The position numbers and the translations under genes are program-made. Positions 43,451 through 52,003 of a stretch of DNA of 64,000 nt are shown piece by piece (position 1 is the first letter of the stretch; each line of letters begins with the position of its first letter). Below the pieces are notes generated by a model. That model was given only the letters and a program-made list of their open reading frames with translations. It searched no databases and was not told the origin of the DNA. Source of the stretch: Chloroflexota bacterium (GTDB taxonomy: Bacteria; Chloroflexota; Anaerolineae; Aggregatilineales; Phototrophicaceae); assembly GCA_026706395.1 (NCBI GenBank), contig JAPOYU010000154.1, forward strand, positions 1 to 64,000. The letters run 5' to 3'.

Positions 43451-44338
43451 TTAAGTCTTGATGCCGCCTTCTGCCAGGCCTTCGATGAATTGGCGCTGCA
43501 ATGCGAGGAAAAGCACCATAACCGGGAAGATGATGATGATCGCGCCGGCGCTGGTTAAGGACCAATCGCGGTCGAAGCGGTCGACGAATTTGTAGAAGCT
43601 GGTGGTGACCGGAAATTGATTCGGATCGTGGATGAAAGTCAACGCCAGCAAGAATTCGTTCCAGACGCCCAAGCCAACCACCAAGCCAACGGTCAGGAAA
43701 CCGGGCTTGGTTAGGGGTAGGACGATGCGCGTCAACACCTGGAATTCGTTGGCGCCGTCGACGCGGGCGGCGTCCTCCAGCTCGGTGGGCAAGTCGATCA
43801 TGTAAGAGCGCAAGAGGAAGATGGTCAAGGGCGCGTTGCCGGCCACATAGACCATGATTAGCAGGAATCTGGCATCGACGCCAATCCGCTTTAAGGCGTT
43901 AATTTGCACGAAGAGCGGGACGATATACATCCAGAGCGGGATGGTCGAAGCGACCAGGAAGTAAAGCATGAGCAAATCGGAGCCGGGCGGTTTTTTGCGG
44001 GCCAGGGCGTAGGCCGCCAAGCCGCCCAGCACCAACTCAGCCGCGATGGTGGCCACCACGTAAATGACGCTATTTCCCATCGTGACGGCGAAATTGCCCT
44101 TGTCCCAGGCATTAGGGAAGTTTTCAGCGACGATATTGACGGGAGGGCCCAAGGGGTTTTGACCGATTTCGAGATTTGTCTTGACCGAGTTGAAAGCCAA
44201 TACCAACAGCGGAACGACGGCGAAGGCGGTCAACAGCAGCAGCACGGTATGATTGAAGACCAGCAGCTTGCTGCGCTCTTTGCTCTGCCCTCGCTGAAGT
44301 ACCGTGTCCCGCAGAGAGACTTTGCCGATGGCGGTCAT
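43451..44338 (-). CDS. Carbohydrate ABC transporter permease (MalG family)
   Basis: This 295-residue CUT1 permease has a long N-terminal helix (VFNHTVLLLLTAFAVVPLLVLAFNSVKT), the EAA coupling region (PTELEDAARVDGANEFQVLTRIVLPLTKP), and the end LALQRQFIEGLAEGGIKT. The start at 44338 is chosen because GAGAGG lies nine bases upstream and its ATG overlaps the malF stop (ATGA). It delivers the substrate of the 45.4-kb binding protein; no ATPase is in the locus. Confidence 0.91.
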   Translation of the reverse strand: MTAIGKVSLRDTVLQRGQSKERSKLLVFNHTVLLLLTAFAVVPLLVLAFNSVKTNLEIGQNPLGPPVNIVAENFPNAWDKGNFAVTMGNSVIYVVATIAAELVLGGLAAYALARKKPPGSDLLMLYFLVASTIPLWMYIVPLFVQINALKRIGVDARFLLIMVYVAGNAPLTIFLLRSYMIDLPTELEDAARVDGANEFQVLTRIVLPLTKPGFLTVGLVVGLGVWNEFLLALTFIHDPNQFPVTTSFYKFVDRFDRDWSLTSAGAIIIIFPVMVLFLALQRQFIEGLAEGGIKT

Positions 44339-45285
44339 ATATCCCATCCTCTCCGCCGCAAGGTGACGAAAATCATGATGATGAAGCCGGCGAATATGCT
44401 GATGACCACGCCCTGCGCCGCGCCGTAACCAGCCTGGAAGTGGTAAAAGGCGTTCTTGTAGAGCTGGGTGGCGATCACCTCGGAAGCGCCGGCGGGTCCT
44501 CCTTGCGTTAAAAGGAAGATGTAGTCAAAGGCCAGGAAGGACCAGATAGCCACCATCATAAACATGAAAAGCATGACCGGCCGAATGCCGGGCAAGGTGA
44601 CATGGCGGAATTCGGCCCAGCGGTTGGCGCCATCGATCTTGGCGGCATCGTAAAGCACCGGCGGAATGGACTGCATCGCCGCCAGGAACAGGATCATCAA
44701 GAAGCCCCAAAAATGCCAATTGTCAATGAAGGCGATGGAGATCAGGGCGCTCTCCCGCCGCCCCAGAAAAGCGACGCCGAAGACGTCTTCCAATCCAAGC
44801 AGACTGTCCATGGCAGCGCCGATACCTTGCCGCGGGTTCAAAAGATTCTTCCAGATTGTCGTTGTGACAACGCTGGCCAGCACATAGGGAATGAATAGGA
44901 TGCTGCGATAAATCATGCCGCCGCGCTTGATTTGCGCAAGCAACGCGGCACAGAAGAGCGCCAAAATAAAAGGCACTGTCAGGAAAAAGGCCATCCAAAT
45001 GATGTTGTTGCCCAGCGCTTTTGCGAATGTTTCGTCTTCAAAAAACAATCTACTATAATTCTCCAGCCCGACGAAATTCACATTCATGCCGATACCGGAC
45101 CAATCGGTCAAGGACATGTAGATGCCCTGCGCGGCCGGTACGGCGACGACGAGAATGTGGATGATCAGCAGCGGCGAAATGAAGATCCACGGGATAAGGA
45201 CATTGCGCAAGAACTTGCGGCGCCAAGTCTCATCATTGACTTTTTCGAAAATTGCCGTCGGTATCTTCTGCAAGTAAATGGCCAA
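44335..45285 (-). CDS. Carbohydrate ABC transporter permease (MalF family)
   Basis: This 316-residue CUT1 permease has a cytoplasmic start followed by NVLIPWIFISPLLIIHILVVAVPA. The EAA motif is VLYDAAKIDGANRWAEFRHVTLPGIRPV. It is between the binding protein gene (81-base gap with a hairpin) and the coupled malG. An NPRQGIGAAMDSLLGL outer loop is typical of MalF/UgpA proteins. Confidence 0.91.
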   Translation of the reverse strand: MAIYLQKIPTAIFEKVNDETWRRKFLRNVLIPWIFISPLLIIHILVVAVPAAQGIYMSLTDWSGIGMNVNFVGLENYSRLFFEDETFAKALGNNIIWMAFFLTVPFILALFCAALLAQIKRGGMIYRSILFIPYVLASVVTTTIWKNLLNPRQGIGAAMDSLLGLEDVFGVAFLGRRESALISIAFIDNWHFWGFLMILFLAAMQSIPPVLYDAAKIDGANRWAEFRHVTLPGIRPVMLFMFMMVAIWSFLAFDYIFLLTQGGPAGASEVIATQLYKNAFYHFQAGYGAAQGVVISIFAGFIIMIFVTLRRRGWDI

Positions 45286-45319
45286 AATATGCGCCTTTCT
45301 TGAGCGGCGGGCGGGGAGG

Positions 45320-45356
45320 GTTGGCGCCGGCCGCCGTGACGACAGCCAGCGCCAAC
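45320..45356. other. Intercistronic hairpin between binding-protein and malF genes
   Basis: GTTGGCGC (45320-45327) and GCGCCAAC (45349-45356) form a perfect 8-bp stem, with a second complementary pair (GCCGGC/GCCG) in the loop. Its position is equivalent to the other importer junctions. Confidence 0.55.
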
Positions 45357-45366
45357 GTACATCGTG

Positions 45367-46662
45367 TTAGCGGGTTGGAATCGGTGGAAGGTTCCCGGCT
45401 TCAAGCTCTGCGGTCATGAGCGTATCCAAGCCCTCCAGGTATTCCATGACGGAGATTTCACCTACCCAGACGCGTTCAACTTCTTCGATGATATAGTTGA
45501 AGCCGCTGGGCGACCAGAAGGTCCAGGTGGTGTAACCGTAGCGGTCATTGGCGGAAGCGTCCGACAGCTCGGCATAGACCCTGGCGACGCGCGGGTCAAG
45601 ATCGCCCATGACATCCTCTGAAATGGCGACGGGCGCTGGTCCCTTGCGGCAGGACGTCAGCATTTTGCCTTGGGTTGCGGGCGAGAAGTACCAGTTTAGG
45701 AATTTCGCAGCCGCTTCCGGATGCGGGCTGTTGGCGTTGATGGAACTGGTATTGCCCATGCCAATGGTGAAATAGTCGGTACCGTCATGGCTGGGCACAG
45801 GCACCCAGTCCCAACCTTGGCCGGACTCGCCGTGATACTCTTCCAAGCCGCGGATGGCCCAACTGCCTTCGATGTTCATCGCCGCTGTGCCATCAGCCAG
45901 CATTGCTCGCCGCGTCGTGCCCTCGTTGGTGAAGTAGAGGTCAATGCCGCCGCCGTACCAGCCGGCCTGCATGTGCGCGTCCAGCTGTTCAACGGCTTGC
46001 ACCATGCTCTCGTCCGTCCAGGGGAGTTGCCCGGTCAGCGCCTTGTAGACGTTGTGGGGACCGGCGAGCTGGGTCATATACTCGCCGACGAACCATTCGT
46101 TCGTGCCGCGCCAACTGGCGTTGCCATGCGAGAACACGATGTAACCGGCCGCAGCCACCTCTTCGCCCAGAGCGTTGAGTTCTTCCATGGTGTCGGGCGG
46201 CGTCCAGCCATTGGCCTCAAAGACGTCGGTATTGTAATAGAGCAGCAGCGTTTCCAACTCATCGGCAAGGCTGTAGAGCTGGCCATTGACCAGGCCAAGG
46301 TCGAGCGCCCAATCGAAGAAGAAGTCGCCCCAACCCATTTCATCGGCGAAGGCGTCCATGGGCGCGATCAAGCCGGCTTCCGCCAACGCGTAGGCATAGG
46401 AAGGCCCGGGCGTCCGGACGATGTCCGGCCCGCCGCCGCCGGCTACCGCGGTGCGGGTCACGTTCCAGGTATCGGCCTGCGGTACGATCTCCAACTGAAT
46501 CGACGGGTCAATATCATTGAATTCCATCATGATGGGACCCCAGCAATCCAGCGTGGAACCTTCGCTGAACCACATGCTGACTGTGGTCACGTCTTGCGCG
46601 CCGACTGACGTCAGCATGAACAATAACAGTGCGATTGTGAGCAATAGCTTGAGACGTTTCAT
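45367..46662 (-). CDS. Sugar ABC transporter substrate-binding protein (SBP_bac_1)
   Basis: This 431-residue exported protein has a Sec-type signal (MKRLKLLLTIALLLFMLTSVGAQ). The family 1 fold shows in VSMWFSEGSTLDCWGPIMMEFNDIDP, GGGPDIVRTPG, LYSLADELETLLLYYNTDVFEANGW, and AAMNIEGSWAIRGLEEY. AGGAGGA lies six bases before the ATG. It starts the operon with MalF, MalG, the ADP-ribosylglycohydrolase-family enzyme and probably the PfkB kinase. The single Cys near residue 40 is inside the mature protein, not a lipobox. Confidence 0.93.
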   Translation of the reverse strand: MKRLKLLLTIALLLFMLTSVGAQDVTTVSMWFSEGSTLDCWGPIMMEFNDIDPSIQLEIVPQADTWNVTRTAVAGGGGPDIVRTPGPSYAYALAEAGLIAPMDAFADEMGWGDFFFDWALDLGLVNGQLYSLADELETLLLYYNTDVFEANGWTPPDTMEELNALGEEVAAAGYIVFSHGNASWRGTNEWFVGEYMTQLAGPHNVYKALTGQLPWTDESMVQAVEQLDAHMQAGWYGGGIDLYFTNEGTTRRAMLADGTAAMNIEGSWAIRGLEEYHGESGQGWDWVPVPSHDGTDYFTIGMGNTSSINANSPHPEAAAKFLNWYFSPATQGKMLTSCRKGPAPVAISEDVMGDLDPRVARVYAELSDASANDRYGYTTWTFWSPSGFNYIIEEVERVWVGEISVMEYLEGLDTLMTAELEAGNLPPIPTR

Positions 46663-46863
46663 GTTTGTCCTCCTAAAATTGGTCTCACGAACTTGTGAAA
46701 GTTACAACACCGTGCATCGGTCAAAAGCGCCTCCTTTACTATGTGGTTGAATTCGATGGTGCAAAATAATAGCGCAGTCTTAATCGATTTATCAAGGTCG
46801 CTTGTCGACGATAGTCAATTTTCCCGCCCTGCGGCGAATCTACCGAAAGTTTACGCGTTCTGC

Positions 46864-47766
46864 TTAGTCCAGACCGGTCCCCGTGATCGCCTGGACATAA
46901 TAGCGCTGGAAGGGCATAACGAGCAAGATGGGCACGATCGCCGCGATCATTGAGCCGGCCAGCAGTTCGTTCCAGACCGTGCCGTACTGCCCGATCGCCA
47001 GCGAAATCTCTACCTGGACGACGCGCATCTCTTGGCGCGGGGCGATCAGCAGGGGCCAGAAGAAGGAATTCCATTGGCTGATGAACATCAGCAACCCGGC
47101 GGCGACGAGCACCGGTTTTGATATGGGCAGGATGATGCTGATCAAAACGCGCAGCCAGGACGCGCCATCCACGCGCGCGGCATCAATGAGTTCCTGGGGG
47201 ATCTCGGCGAAGAATTGACGGAAGAGGAAAATCACCAGGCTGTTTGCCAAGCCCGGCACCAACAAGCCCTGCCAGGTGTTAATCCAGCCGAAGCTGTTGA
47301 CCAGGATATAACGGGGTATCGCCGTGAGGTCGACTGGCACCATGAAGGTGAGCATGATAACCGCGAGGAAAAGGAACTGCTTGCCGCGGAACTCAAAGCG
47401 ACCGAAGGCGAAACCGGCCAAGGCGTTTGCGGCGCCGCCGATGATGACGGTGGCAAAGGCGAGGAAGAAGGTATTGCCCACGGCGCGCCCGAAGCCTCTT
47501 TCGAAGAGGTTGTCGTATGCTTCCATGGTGAAATCCACCGGGAAGAGCGCGCGCCAGGAAAAGGGGTAAGCGTATTCGAAGACCTTGTGATTGGGCGTGA
47601 AAGAAGCCGCGAATGCCCACATCAAGGGCACAACCACGATGATGACGCCGATGATCAGCAGGATGTAGGCAATCGTCGGCTGTATGTACGCCGTCCAGGG
47701 CCGGACGTTTTTCTGGGCGAGCGCCTTAGCTTCAACTGATTGACCAGTGGCCGCGAATTCAGACAT
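46864..47766 (-). CDS. Carbohydrate ABC transporter permease (MalG family)
   Basis: This 300-residue CUT1 permease has the first helix IAYILLIIGVIIVVVPLMWAF, then the loop ASFTPNHKVFEYAYPFSWRALFPVDFT. The EAA motif reads PQELIDAARVDGASWLRVLISIILPISKP, and the protein ends MPFQRYYVQAITGTGLD. The start at 47766 (MSEFAATG) is 19 bases after malF. It is the last gene of the operon, and a 200-base gap with no gene and presumably the next operon's promoter follows. Confidence 0.91.
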   Translation of the reverse strand: MSEFAATGQSVEAKALAQKNVRPWTAYIQPTIAYILLIIGVIIVVVPLMWAFAASFTPNHKVFEYAYPFSWRALFPVDFTMEAYDNLFERGFGRAVGNTFFLAFATVIIGGAANALAGFAFGRFEFRGKQFLFLAVIMLTFMVPVDLTAIPRYILVNSFGWINTWQGLLVPGLANSLVIFLFRQFFAEIPQELIDAARVDGASWLRVLISIILPISKPVLVAAGLLMFISQWNSFFWPLLIAPRQEMRVVQVEISLAIGQYGTVWNELLAGSMIAAIVPILLVMPFQRYYVQAITGTGLD

Positions 47767-47785
47767 GACAGGTTCTGGGGCAGTC

Positions 47786-48649
47786 CTAATCTTGGCCGCG
47801 CAAGACGTACAATTCGACGCCGATAATGATGAAGACAATGACCAGCATCACCGACAGCATCGCCGAAGACGCGCCCAGATCCCCATAGAGAAAGCCGCGG
47901 CGATAGGTCTCGTACATAATCAGATTGGTCGATAATCGCGGTCCCCCGTTAGTGAGCAGCAGAATCGGCGCGAACATTAAGAAGTTGGCCACCGTATCGG
48001 CAACCAGAACAAAGGCGAGCACCCGCCGCAGAAGCGGCAGCGTAATCTTGGTGAAGGATTGCCAGGCGTTGGCGCCGTCGATCTTCGCCGCTTCCAGCAC
48101 TGTTGGGGAGATATTCTGCAAGCCTGCCAGGATGAACAAACTCCAGAGTGGCACGCCGATCCAGGAAGCGATGACGATGATCGACCACAGCGCTTGATCC
48201 ACCGAATGCAAAAAAGGCTGTCGCGGGATGCCGAACTGAATCAGGATGCCGTTGATCATGCCCGAGTTTTGATCGAGCATCAGGCCCCAGACGATGGCGG
48301 TCACATTGAGCGATACTGCTATCGGCAAGAGGTAGATGCTGCGGAATACGCCGATGCCCGGGAGCTTCTGGTTGATCAAGATGGCCAGCGCCAGCGCCAG
48401 CGCAATCTGGATCGGATTAACCAGCAGGCTGAATACGATGGTGACCTGAAACGACTTCCAAAAGATCGGATCGTTGAAGATGCGCTCGTAGTTGGCGAAG
48501 CCGGCGAAAACGCGATGCCCGCTGCGCAGCGACATGATGAAGGTGCTCTCCACCAGCGTGGCGATAGTCGGCACCAAGTTGAATACGATGAGCAGGAGCA
48601 GAGCCGGCAGGAGAAAGAGATAGGGGATGATCTGTCGGCTCAAGCGCAT
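47786..48649 (-). CDS. Carbohydrate ABC transporter permease (MalF family)
   Basis: This 287-residue CUT1 permease has the N-terminal helix IIPYLFLLPALLLLIVFNLVPT, a FWKSFQVTIVFSLLVNPIQ segment, and the EAA motif ISPTVLEAAKIDGANAWQSFTKITLPLLRR. It follows its binding-protein gene after 115 bases that include an intrinsic terminator, so it would be made in smaller amounts. Confidence 0.91.
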   Translation of the reverse strand: MRLSRQIIPYLFLLPALLLLIVFNLVPTIATLVESTFIMSLRSGHRVFAGFANYERIFNDPIFWKSFQVTIVFSLLVNPIQIALALALAILINQKLPGIGVFRSIYLLPIAVSLNVTAIVWGLMLDQNSGMINGILIQFGIPRQPFLHSVDQALWSIIVIASWIGVPLWSLFILAGLQNISPTVLEAAKIDGANAWQSFTKITLPLLRRVLAFVLVADTVANFLMFAPILLLTNGGPRLSTNLIMYETYRRGFLYGDLGASSAMLSVMLVIVFIIIGVELYVLRGQD

Positions 48650-48710
48650 CTCAACGGTCCACGAAGCTGTGGCCAGGGTGTTCGCTGCGGATTATTTCGA
48701 GTAGTCAGGC

Positions 48711-48747
48711 AAAAAAAAGCAGAAACTGCAATTACCGCAGCTCCTGC
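48711..48747 (-). terminator. Intrinsic terminator between binding-protein and malF genes
   Basis: On the minus strand GCAGGAGCTGC and GCAGTTTCTGC (48747-48719) form an 11-bp stem with two wobble-type pairs around a 7-base loop, followed directly by eight T (48718-48711). This is a textbook rho-independent terminator placed inside an operon. Partial read-through would give binding protein in excess. Confidence 0.8.
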
Positions 48748-48764
48748 CTTTTGAATTGCAATCT

Positions 48765-50036
48765 TTAGCGATATTTCGCCATTTCGCTTTCGATGCGCTG
48801 GACGGCCAGATTCAATGATTCTTCGACGTCAGCGCCGTTGCGGATGTCCTGGAAGATATTCTGCAAGATCTGCTCATATTCCAGGAAGCCGACGGTGACG
48901 GCGCGCGGACGCGGATTGACGGTCGCTTCGTCAGCGGCGGTGCGCATGTAGGACATGGGCAGCGCGTCAAATTCCTCTTCGGTGGCGAAGAGCGCGAGCA
49001 CCGATTGCTGCGCCGGGAAGTCGCCACTGCCTTCGCGCCACCAGAGTTCCGCGCCCTCGCCGGTGGAGATGAAGTGGACGAATTTGGTCGCGGCTTCAAC
49101 ATTTTCGGTGTTGGCGTTCACGCCGATATGCCAACTGCCGGTCGGCGTCGCCGGCTCGCCATCGGCGAAGTAGGGATGCCGCGAGACGCCCCACTCGATT
49201 TCGAGATCGGCATTGTTGGCGAAGCGCGGGATATTCCAGGGACCGCCGACGAACATGCAGATGTTGCCGGTTTCGAAGATATCGGGGGGCCAGAATTCCT
49301 CGCCTTGCGGCGCGGCGTTCCAGACGTTGAACATATTGTAGTAGTAGGTGAAGGCTTCGATCCATTCGGGTGAATTAATCACGCCGTCCACGGTCAATCC
49401 GTCTTCGCCGATTGCGTCGCCGCCGAGCGATTCGGGCAGCGCCTGCAACTGATAGATGCGCACCATCTGTTCCCAAATGAAACCCCAGACATCGGGTGTG
49501 CCATCGCCGTCGTCATCGAAGGTCATCGCTTGGGCGAGCTCGGCGATTTCTTCCCAGGTCAAGCGGTCGTCAGCGCTGGGCGGTTCCAGGCCCGCTCTAT
49601 CGAAGCAGCCCTTGTTGTAGAAAAGCAACTGCGTTGAGGTGCTAATCGGCGCGGCATACAAGGTGCCTTCGTAAGAGCCGGCATTCACGGCGGCCGGCAA
49701 CCAGTCTTCCACTTCGTCGCCGGTGAAAACGGGATCGAGCGGCAGCAGCCAATTGCGCAGGGCATAACCCGAAACCAGCGGCACATCGACGGCGATGATG
49801 TCGGGAACGGCTGACCCGGCGCCCAAACGCACCTGGATTTGCGCGAAGAGATCGTTGAAGCCGATCTGCTCAGCCTCGATCACGATACCGGGATTGCGCG
49901 CTTCAAACTCCTCAATGATGGATTCGGCGGGCCAGCCCAGCGTCAGCCAGGTGAGGGTGGTCGTGTCTTGCGCCATTGACGGCGCGGCGACAATCGACAG
50001 CAGAAGAAAGATGAACACGAGTCTTTTGGCATTCAT
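48765..50036 (-). CDS. Sugar ABC transporter substrate-binding protein (SBP_bac_1)
   Basis: This 423-residue exported protein has a short Sec signal (MNAKRLVFIFLLLSIVAAPSMAQ). The fold shows in TLTWLTLGWPAESIIEEFEARNP, VPDIIAVDVPLVSGYALRNWLLPLDP, TQLLFYNKGCFDRAGLEPP and MFVGGPWNIPRFA. DDDGDGTPD near 160 is a loop also typical of this family. AGAGAGG upstream supports ATG 50036. It heads an operon with MalF and MalG. Confidence 0.92.
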   Translation of the reverse strand: MNAKRLVFIFLLLSIVAAPSMAQDTTTLTWLTLGWPAESIIEEFEARNPGIVIEAEQIGFNDLFAQIQVRLGAGSAVPDIIAVDVPLVSGYALRNWLLPLDPVFTGDEVEDWLPAAVNAGSYEGTLYAAPISTSTQLLFYNKGCFDRAGLEPPSADDRLTWEEIAELAQAMTFDDDGDGTPDVWGFIWEQMVRIYQLQALPESLGGDAIGEDGLTVDGVINSPEWIEAFTYYYNMFNVWNAAPQGEEFWPPDIFETGNICMFVGGPWNIPRFANNADLEIEWGVSRHPYFADGEPATPTGSWHIGVNANTENVEAATKFVHFISTGEGAELWWREGSGDFPAQQSVLALFATEEEFDALPMSYMRTAADEATVNPRPRAVTVGFLEYEQILQNIFQDIRNGADVEESLNLAVQRIESEMAKYR

Positions 50037-50160
50037 ATGGTGAAACCTCTCTACAGAATCTCTGTACGTTGGACTTGCATGAAACATGCTAACAAGAATC
50101 ACGTGAAGTTGCTACATGAGTCTAGACGCTGGCGGGAATCCGGCGGGCTGTAGTTGCGAG

Positions 50161-51783
50161 CTAAAACGCCGCGATCTGCCCATCGGCCCGCGGCTCGCTG
50201 CCGCCGTGCATGACGCGAGATTCCGCGTCCCAGCGGATGATCTGCCCGCGTCCGAAATTGCCTCGTCCCAAGCCCGCTTCCGGCTGGATGCGATGGCCGC
50301 GCTCCGCCAGATCCGCCATCGTCTTGAAGGGCGTGCCTTCTTCGATGAGCAGCGCCCCGCCCGGATCACCACCGCTGACCTGCCAGCGCGGACGATTCAG
50401 CGCCTCCTGCGGATTGAGGTCATTGTCGACCATGGCGCTGATCACCTGGAAATGACCCTGCGGCTGCATGAAACCGCCCATAACGCCGAAACTGGCCCAG
50501 AGCGCGCCCTGCTTCAGCGCCATGCCGGGGATGATGGTGTGGTACGGGCGCTTGCCCGGCGCCAGTGCGTTGCGATGCCCCGGCTGCAGCGAGAAACCGG
50601 CGCCGCGATTCTGCAGCCAGACACCCGTCCCCTTTGCCACGATGCCGACGCCGAAGCCCATGTACAGACTCTTGATGAAAGAACAGGCATTGCCCGCGCC
50701 ATCGACCACGCTGAGGTAAATCGTATCGCTCCCGCCCGGCAGTTCTCCCGCGGTCGGCGGCGGATCCATAGCAGTGTAATTCGATATGAGACCGGCGCGT
50801 CCAGCAGCGTAATCCTTGCTGAGCAGCTTCTCAACCGGCACATCGGTTCGGCGCATGTCGGCGATGTACTCGTGCGCATCGGCCCAGGCCAGGCGCATCG
50901 ACTCGACCATCAGGTGCAGGCGCTGCGGCGAATCCCAGGTCATCGAGCCAAGGTCGAAGTTCTCGGCGATGTTCAGCGCGGTGAGCGCGGTCAAGCCCTG
51001 TCCGTTCGGCGGACACTCATAGATCGTGACACCGCGATAATCAGTATGTATCGGCTCGTCCCAGGTGGACTGATGGTTCTTCAGGTCAGCGAGCGTCATG
51101 ACGCCGCCCTGCTCTTGAATCGATGTGACGATCGCCTCCGCCACCGGACCGCTGTAGAAGGCCTCAGGTCCGCCCTCGGCGATGGCGCGCAGAGTCTCCG
51201 CCAATCGTGGCAAACGCACGATTTGCCCCGCTTTTGGCGTCGCGCCATTTGGCAGATACTCCTCGGCGTTGGCGGCGCGGCGCAGGAAGACGCCGGAGCG
51301 CTCCCAGCGGTATCCCACCACCGGCGCGGTAGGATAGCCATCGTCCGCGTAATGAATGGCATCGGTCAAGACATCCGCCAGCGTCATTGTGCCGTGCCGC
51401 TCCAGCAAGTCATGCCAACCTCGCACCGCCCCGGGCACGGTCACAGAATGGGCATGATGCGGGTTCATCCTTTCCCAGCCCATGCCCCGCACCGTTGCCA
51501 GCGTCAAGGCCTGCGGCGCGCGTCCGCTGCCGTTCAGCGCCGTGACTTGTTTGGTCTTGGCGTCGAAGTAGAGCGCGAAGCAATCGCCACCAACGCCGCA
51601 AGAGCCCGGGTCGGTCACGTTCATCGCGGCCGATGTGGCGACGGCAGCGTCGGCGGCATTTCCACCCTGACGCAAAATGTTGAGGCCGGCTTGAGCGGCG
51701 AGCGGGTTGCTGGCGCCGACCATGCCGCGGCGAGCGCTGACCATGGAGCGGCGGGACTTGAAGTCGAATGACATGGTTTGCAT
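50161..51783 (-). CDS. Gamma-glutamyltransferase family protein
   Basis: This 540-residue Ntn-hydrolase precursor would cut itself before a catalytic Thr into large and small subunits. The likely nucleophile is Thr354 in GGSDTIYLSVVDGAGNACS, aligned seven residues ahead of the VVD Asp as in known enzymes. Other signatures are LRQGGNAADAAVATSAAMNVTDPGSCGVGGD near the N-terminus and GQGLTALTALNI. It moves or hydrolyses gamma-glutamyl bonds (glutathione, gamma-glutamyl peptides). No signal peptide is seen, unlike periplasmic GGTs, so it may act in the cytosol on imported peptides. AGGAGG supports the start. Confidence 0.9.
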   Translation of the reverse strand: MQTMSFDFKSRRSMVSARRGMVGASNPLAAQAGLNILRQGGNAADAAVATSAAMNVTDPGSCGVGGDCFALYFDAKTKQVTALNGSGRAPQALTLATVRGMGWERMNPHHAHSVTVPGAVRGWHDLLERHGTMTLADVLTDAIHYADDGYPTAPVVGYRWERSGVFLRRAANAEEYLPNGATPKAGQIVRLPRLAETLRAIAEGGPEAFYSGPVAEAIVTSIQEQGGVMTLADLKNHQSTWDEPIHTDYRGVTIYECPPNGQGLTALTALNIAENFDLGSMTWDSPQRLHLMVESMRLAWADAHEYIADMRRTDVPVEKLLSKDYAAGRAGLISNYTAMDPPPTAGELPGGSDTIYLSVVDGAGNACSFIKSLYMGFGVGIVAKGTGVWLQNRGAGFSLQPGHRNALAPGKRPYHTIIPGMALKQGALWASFGVMGGFMQPQGHFQVISAMVDNDLNPQEALNRPRWQVSGGDPGGALLIEEGTPFKTMADLAERGHRIQPEAGLGRGNFGRGQIIRWDAESRVMHGGSEPRADGQIAAF

Positions 51784-52003
51784 TTCCTGGCCTCCTGGGA
51801 CTCGGGCGTGGGCGTATTTTCCCTTAACAGGAACGGCAAGCGCAAGGCGAAAGAGCTTGCGTCGTCCGCGCGGCATTTTGACTTCGGCGCGGTCGGGGGT
51901 AAAATCGCCGCAAGGGACGATTGAAAGGAGATGATAAGGCGCGGCGCATCGTTCAACTAGTTATTCATGGAAAAGCAGTTTGAGAGTTACAGAAGGTGAA
52001 AAG

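Noticed and set aside
50116..51771. Open frame of 551 codons opposite the gamma-glutamyltransferase gene
   Set aside because: The opposite strand carries a complete GGT with its catalytic Thr, and this frame shows only arginine/alanine-rich, patternless sequence.
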